From positions 1-64,000 of the forward strand of contig CAVWOM010000005.1 of NCBI GenBank assembly GCA_963756575.1: a stretch of 64,000 nucleotides of DNA, in the 5' to 3' direction. Made by a program: the position numbers and the translations under genes. Source of the stretch: Palsa-504 sp963756575 (lineage in GTDB: Bacteria > Actinomycetota > Actinomycetes > Streptosporangiales > Streptosporangiaceae). Shown one piece after another: positions 60,346 through 64,000 of the stretch (positions are counted from its first letter, which is position 1; the number at the start of each line of letters is the position of its first letter). Under the pieces are notes generated by a model, which searched no databases, was not told where the DNA came from, and saw nothing but the letters and a program-made list of their open reading frames with translations.

Positions 60346-61359
60346 GTGATTACGTTCCAGCTGAGCGGTGAGGTCCTGGGACGCACGCGGTTCGCGTTCT
60401 CGCCACTGAGCGAGGTAACGCTCAGCCTGCGGCTCCTCGGACGACCGCACGTCACCCAGCTGCACGCACGCTGGCTGGACCTGACCCGCGGCCGCCTGAG
60501 CGGAGTGGACCTGCCGTTGCTGCTCGCGGTCGCCCCGCCCGGGAAGTGGATTCCGCCTTGTCTCGTTCCCGTCACGGACACCGTGAAGGTCTCCATCGAG
60601 GATCAGCTGACGGACCTGACCCACCTGTCGCCAGCCGAGCTGATGGCCGACCTCGCCCAGCCCTGGGGTGACCGGCCACGTCCGGCTCGCCTGACGGAGC
60701 TGCTGGAGGCCGGCGTGCGCGGGCCCGGCATCCTCGCTGAGGCGCTCTGGGAATACTGGACCGCGGCAATCGCGCCGCACTGGTCCCGTATCTGCGCGGT
60801 GCTCGAGGCCGACGTGGCGTTCCGGGCCGGCGCACTCGCGGAGCGCGGCCTGTTCGCGCTGCTGGACGACCTGCACCCCGAGGCCACCGTGCAGGGGCAG
60901 GACCTGCTGGTGAACAAGCCGAATCATGCGGACGCGACCTACCGCGCGACCCGGCTGATACTGGTCCCGTCCGTCTTCGGCTACCCCGGCCTCGTTGTCG
61001 AGGACAGCAAGCCGGGGCTCTTCAGCCTCACTTACCCGGCGCACGGCGTGGGGCGGGCGTGGGAAGGCATGGAATCGTCCGGCCATGAGCCGGACAACCA
61101 GCTGGCCGCCTTGTTCGGCCGGACCCGGGCGGCGATCCTGGAACGCGCCGCCGTCCCGGTCACCACCACGCAGATGGCTCGTGAGCTCGGCCAGAGCCCC
61201 GGATCGGTCAGCGAGCATCTCACCGTGCTGAAAGCCAACGGCCTGCTCGCCAGCCAGCGAGCCGGCCGGAGCGTGCTCTACTGGCAGACACCCCTGGCGC
61301 AGAGCATGCTCAGCACGCAGCGCACCTCCGCCACGCTGCGGCCCGGCACCGTCTCCTGA
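60346..61359 (+). CDS. DUF5937 / ArsR-type winged-helix regulator
   Basis: The 337-residue product opens VITFQLSGEVLGRTRFAFSP with a long DUF5937-like domain (about 1-240) that probably senses a ligand or partner. The DNA-binding part is at the C-terminus: NQLAALFGRTRAAILERAAV, TTTQMARELGQSPGSVSEHL, TVLKANGLLASQRAGRSVLY. This order, HTH last, is characteristic of the class. GTG 60346 has GGGAGGAGG six bases upstream. It is divergent from the DUF899/MFS operon and most likely its regulator. Confidence 0.9.
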   Translation: MITFQLSGEVLGRTRFAFSPLSEVTLSLRLLGRPHVTQLHARWLDLTRGRLSGVDLPLLLAVAPPGKWIPPCLVPVTDTVKVSIEDQLTDLTHLSPAELMADLAQPWGDRPRPARLTELLEAGVRGPGILAEALWEYWTAAIAPHWSRICAVLEADVAFRAGALAERGLFALLDDLHPEATVQGQDLLVNKPNHADATYRATRLILVPSVFGYPGLVVEDSKPGLFSLTYPAHGVGRAWEGMESSGHEPDNQLAALFGRTRAAILERAAVPVTTTQMARELGQSPGSVSEHLTVLKANGLLASQRAGRSVLYWQTPLAQSMLSTQRTSATLRPGTVS

Positions 61360-61406
61360 GCTCTGGCCTGGGGCATTTTCGCGTCAGCGGCTGGTCAGGT
61401 GAAGTA

Positions 61407-61790
61407 GTGGCCCTGCTCGATGTCCTCGAGCAGGCTGGGGTGGACGGGCTTCCAGCCCAGGAGCTAGCCCTGTTCGTGGAGAACGGGTACGAGGAGACGA
61501 CCGTCGCGCAGATCGCCGACCGCGCCGGCTTGAACCGCGCCACGTTCTTCCGGCACTTCGCCGATAAGCGGGAGGTCCTGTTCGGCGGTGAGGACGTGCT
61601 GGCCGGGTTGTTCGCCGGCGGGATCCGTGGCGCCTCGCCCGATGCGACGCTCATCGAGTGCCTGCAGGCGGCGTTCGCGGCTGCCGGGGTGGCGATGACC
61701 CCGCAGCAGCGGGCTAAGGCCGCCCAGCGCTGGATGAAGCCGGGCAATGACGAACCGTTCCCGTTCCATGCCGCCGCGGCCTTGAGTGAC
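61407..61790 (+). pseudogene. TetR-family regulator, truncated at the 3' side
   Basis: The frame shows QELALFVENGYEETTVAQIA, DRAGLNRATFFRHFADKREV, LFGGEDVLAGLFAGGIRGAS, the TetR helix-turn-helix and following helices. After QRAKAAQRWMK (about 61740) the frame runs into sequence that belongs to opposite-strand remnants, so the ligand-binding domain is missing. The first helix also lacks its usual RERI-x-x-A start. Confidence 0.6.
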
Positions 61791-61799
61791 CTGCAGGTG

Positions 61800-61936
61800 G
61801 GGGCAGCCGAGCTTGACCCATCGCCCCGTAGTCCGGTCGCAGCGCTTATGACCCGCTGGGCGGCGGCCTGCTCCTGGCGCAATGAATTGATCTCGGCATG
61901 CAGTGCGTCCAGTTTCGCGTTCACATCGTCGGTCAT
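61800..61936 (-). pseudogene. N-terminal fragment of a small protein (possibly SnoaL/NTF2-like)
   Basis: From ATG 61936 the frame reads MTDDVNAKLDALHAEINSLR, QEQAAAQRVISAATG, an amphipathic helix like that in front of some SnoaL-like domains. After about 45 codons it collides with the TetR fragment. Too short for assignment. Confidence 0.3.
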
Positions 61937-61959
61937 GCTGGCGGGATCACCCTCAAAGT

Positions 61960-62410
61960 TCACTCTGTGGCCACGTTCCGGCTGCCCGGAAACAGCTGCC
62001 GTGTGTTCCCGGCGAGGGCTCTGGCGACAGATCCAGCTGGGTCTCCGGCGTTCGCGAGGGCCCGCGCGACCAGCTCCACGACGAATTCGGGCGTGAACGG
62101 GTAATCGCTGCCGTAGTGCAGGTGTTCCAGGGTCGTGAGGGCGAGGATAGCGTCGAGCTGGCGGGGGATAGGGAAGCCGGCCAGGTCGTAATGGAGGCGC
62201 GCCAGGTCTGGAATGACGTCGGCTCCGCTGTCCACGTCGGTGAGCACCATGGTGAATGCCGCCACCCGGTCGGCGATGACCGGCAGGGCGCCCCCGGCGT
62301 GCGCGATGACGAACTGGATGTCGGGGTGGCGGGCGACGGTGCCGTTGAGCACGAGGTTCACCACGCCCTGGTGGTGTCGAACAGGAACTCGACCATCGGC
62401 CGCGGGCGCC
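61960..62410 (-). pseudogene. Amidohydrolase (ACMSD-like) C-terminal remnant, frameshifted
   Basis: The main frame reads VNLVLNGTVARHPDIQFVIA, HAGGALPVIADRVAAFTMVL, LEHLHYGSDYPFTPEFVVEL, ALAGNTRQLFPG: the C-terminal half of an amidohydrolase-2 barrel with the His (AHAGG) and Asp (GSDYPF) metal/catalytic positions. Just upstream another frame gives RPMVEFLFDTTRA, so one base is missing near 62375. The N-terminal half with the HxH motif is not found. These enzymes decarboxylate or hydrolyse aromatic acids. Confidence 0.7.
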
Positions 62411-62540
62411 CCAGCGAGGTGCTCTTCCAGCAGGCCGGCCGAGCATCCCAGCGGCGACCGCTAGCAGATACCGGCGATCGGCCTCCCGGGCCGTCCGGAC
62501 CCGCGCATCCCGCGATGACGACTCCATCGTCTCCTCCACG

Positions 62541-62892
62541 CTCCTACTGGTAAGCAGGACGACCGGAGCGCGCTAACAGCGACAGACCCGCCGCGAAACT
62601 GGCGCTTGCTGGACTTATCGGTTCCTCGAGCCGGCCAGAGATCAAGCCGACCGCCATACCGACGCTAGCGGGCATGATCGCACTCACCCCCTTCGCTGAC
62701 GGCCTGTCCTGTACATGTCCGCGGGCAGCAGCCGACGGGGGAACCGTCAGCCTGTGCCATGCCGCCCTTGGGAGCCCGGGGCCGAATCGGGGCGGGGCTC
62801 GACGGCGGCGGCCCGGAGCTCGGCGGCGTGCGGTCACGCTGACGACTCCCGCGTGGTCGTTTACCGGGAACCATGGGGTGCAGGCCCCGGGG
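62541..62892. other. No gene recognised
   Basis: Between the amidohydrolase remnant and the SDR gene. Frames here are short and low-complexity, and no hairpin was found that would clearly end the SDR transcript. Confidence 0.45.
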
Positions 62893-63897
62893 TCAGCGGG
62901 CGCCTGATGGATCAGCTCGCCCGGCCTGACCGCCGGGGAAACTGGCCGTATCCTGGCTGACGTTACCTGGCAGCGGGACGTCGTCTCTTCTCAGGTACCA
63001 ATAGGTGGCCGCCGAGAGTGCGCGGCCAGCAGGCGGGAACACGCGCTTGAGCATCCAGTGCGGCACGACCTGATGGCGCGGCGTCGGGACGATCCTGCGG
63101 CCATGGCTGACCGCGGCCAGCGCCTGCCGGGCGACGACATCCGGCGAGGCACCCCGGCGGGCGTACAGGTCCTCGGTGCGGGCGCGCCGGGCGGCCCACG
63201 GCCCGCGCATGACCGAAGTGCTGACGATGGGAGTGTTGATCACGCCGGGACATAGCACGGAAACCCGGACCGAGGTGCCGCGGAGCTCGATATCGAGCGC
63301 TTCGCTCAGACCGACGACGGCGGCCTTGGTCGCCGAGTAGGCGGCCAGGCCGGCTGCGGGTACGAGACCGGCCATCGATGCGGTGTTGACGATGTGCACA
63401 GGCCGGTCCTGGGCCAGGAGCCGGGGCAGGAACGCGTGCAGGCCGTGCACCACGCCCATGAGGTTGACGTCAATGAGCCGTCGCCAGTCGCTCAGCGTGG
63501 TCTCGGTCACCTCGCCGGCCAGCCCGATACCCGCATTGTTGAACACCAGGTCGACCGGCCCGGCGGCGAACACGTGACCGGCAAGGCCAAGCACGGCGTC
63601 GGCGTCGGCGACATCGACGCCGTAGGCGGTCGCCTGGCCGCCCGCGTCCCTGATCTGCCCGGCGACGGCCTCGGCGGCCGGCTGGCTGATATCGGCGGCG
63701 TGGACCGCCGCGCCGCGCCCAGCTAGCAGCAGGGCCAGTGACCGGCCGATGCCCGAGCCTGCTCCGGTCACGACCGCGGTCTTGCCCGCCAGATCGCGGG
63801 CGTCGATGCGGGCAGCGGCCAGCCCGCGCCGCGCTGCGATTGTCGTCCCGGCGGCCGCGGTCAGCAGCACCACACCACCCGTCACGCCCCGGTTCAT
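62893..63897 (-). CDS. Short-chain dehydrogenase/reductase
   Basis: The 334-residue product has a hydrophobic N-terminal segment (GVVLLTAAAGTTIAARRGLA) that may anchor it to the membrane, then the classical SDR core: cofactor motif TGAGSGIG (44-51), NNAG in VFNNAGIGLAG, catalytic Ser in IVNTASMAG and Tyr-Lys in AAYSATKAAVVG. The C-terminal extension of about 70 residues (VPHWMLKRVFPPAGRALSAA) may also contact the membrane. It oxidises or reduces an alcohol/ketone of unknown identity. Its ATG overlaps the stop of a gene that continues beyond the window. Confidence 0.92.
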   Translation of the reverse strand: MNRGVTGGVVLLTAAAGTTIAARRGLAAARIDARDLAGKTAVVTGAGSGIGRSLALLLAGRGAAVHAADISQPAAEAVAGQIRDAGGQATAYGVDVADADAVLGLAGHVFAAGPVDLVFNNAGIGLAGEVTETTLSDWRRLIDVNLMGVVHGLHAFLPRLLAQDRPVHIVNTASMAGLVPAAGLAAYSATKAAVVGLSEALDIELRGTSVRVSVLCPGVINTPIVSTSVMRGPWAARRARTEDLYARRGASPDVVARQALAAVSHGRRIVPTPRHQVVPHWMLKRVFPPAGRALSAATYWYLRRDDVPLPGNVSQDTASFPGGQAGRADPSGAR

Positions 63898-64000
63898 CGG
63901 CGGACCGCCGGGCGGGTGAGCGCGGCCAGGTCCACGCCCTCGGGCCGGTGCCGGGATGCACCACCGGGCCGTCGAAGTTTGCCAGGGCGGCCCAGTATGG
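63894..64000 (-). CDS. C-terminal end of an unidentified gene (partial)
   Basis: The minus strand carries an open frame that ends GASRHRPEGVDLAALTRPAV and RR, with its TGA overlapping the SDR start (ATGA). Only about 34 codons are inside the window. The family cannot be told. The coupling says that the two proteins act in one pathway. Confidence 0.55.
   Translation of the reverse strand, partial: ILGRPGKLRRPGGASRHRPEGVDLAALTRPAVRR

Overview
The window is high-GC DNA with short intergenic gaps, GTG/TTG starts, GGAGG-type ribosome binding sites and many LacI, TetR, LysR, XRE, SARP and ECF-sigma regulators. This points to a soil actinomycete of the Streptomyces/Streptosporangium/Catenulispora kind. 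The genus cannot be fixed from sequence alone. No rRNA gene, CRISPR array or complete tRNA was seen.

Region 1 (1-6.3 kb) handles plant polysaccharide: the end of a CUT1 sugar importer, a GH51 arabinofuranosidase, an intracellular beta-helix protein, and on the other strand a secreted GH10 xylanase with a strong terminator and a CGAAAGTTTCG operator-like palindrome. A second sugar locus lies at 25.7-34 kb: a secreted GH43 enzyme, a complete CUT1 importer (two permeases and a Tat lipoprotein), a divergent GH2 enzyme and a LacI repressor. The divergent promoter region has two TTGCATCGATGCAA boxes, one inside a 38-bp perfect palindrome. No transporter ATPase is encoded, so a shared MsiK-type ATPase is inferred.

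Region 2 (6.3-49.8 kb) is accessory DNA. At least five places, all on the + strand, carry the 3' half of a tRNA-Met(CAT) gene starting in the anticodon loop. Each is preceded by a related arm with GTGGACCG repeats. Four further partial copies exist. They look like attachment-site scars of integrative elements that were added in series and then decayed. Between them lie a VapBC-like pair, a LysR/CMD/tautomerase cluster, a methyltransferase and ECF-sigma operon, an isochorismatase-like hydrolase, an ISL3 element, an IS3 element with a GGGAAAA slippery site, a TetR/hydrolase pair, a formaldehyde-type dehydrogenase operon, the second sugar locus, an XRE-controlled oxidoreductase cluster, Hsp20 and a frameshifted SARP regulator. 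Many remnants surround them: threonine aldolase, protoglobin, NmrA-like, MFS, hydrolase, toxin-antitoxin, J-domain and MerR fragments.

Region 3 (49.8-64 kb) holds an oxyanion cassette, followed by TetR, ECF-sigma and IS701-type remnants. The cassette has a VOC protein, an ArsR fused to a thioredoxin-type arsenate reductase, and a ChrA-type transporter, with an ATCAAT/ATTGAT operator. After the remnants comes a five-gene unit in which a DUF5937/ArsR-like regulator faces DUF899 - MFS - epoxide hydrolase - DUF899. The window ends with TetR and amidohydrolase fragments and an SDR dehydrogenase.

About thirteen genes contain one or more small indels, several in GC-rich runs. Either the region is eroding heavily or part of this is assembly error; this should be settled before calling each one dead.
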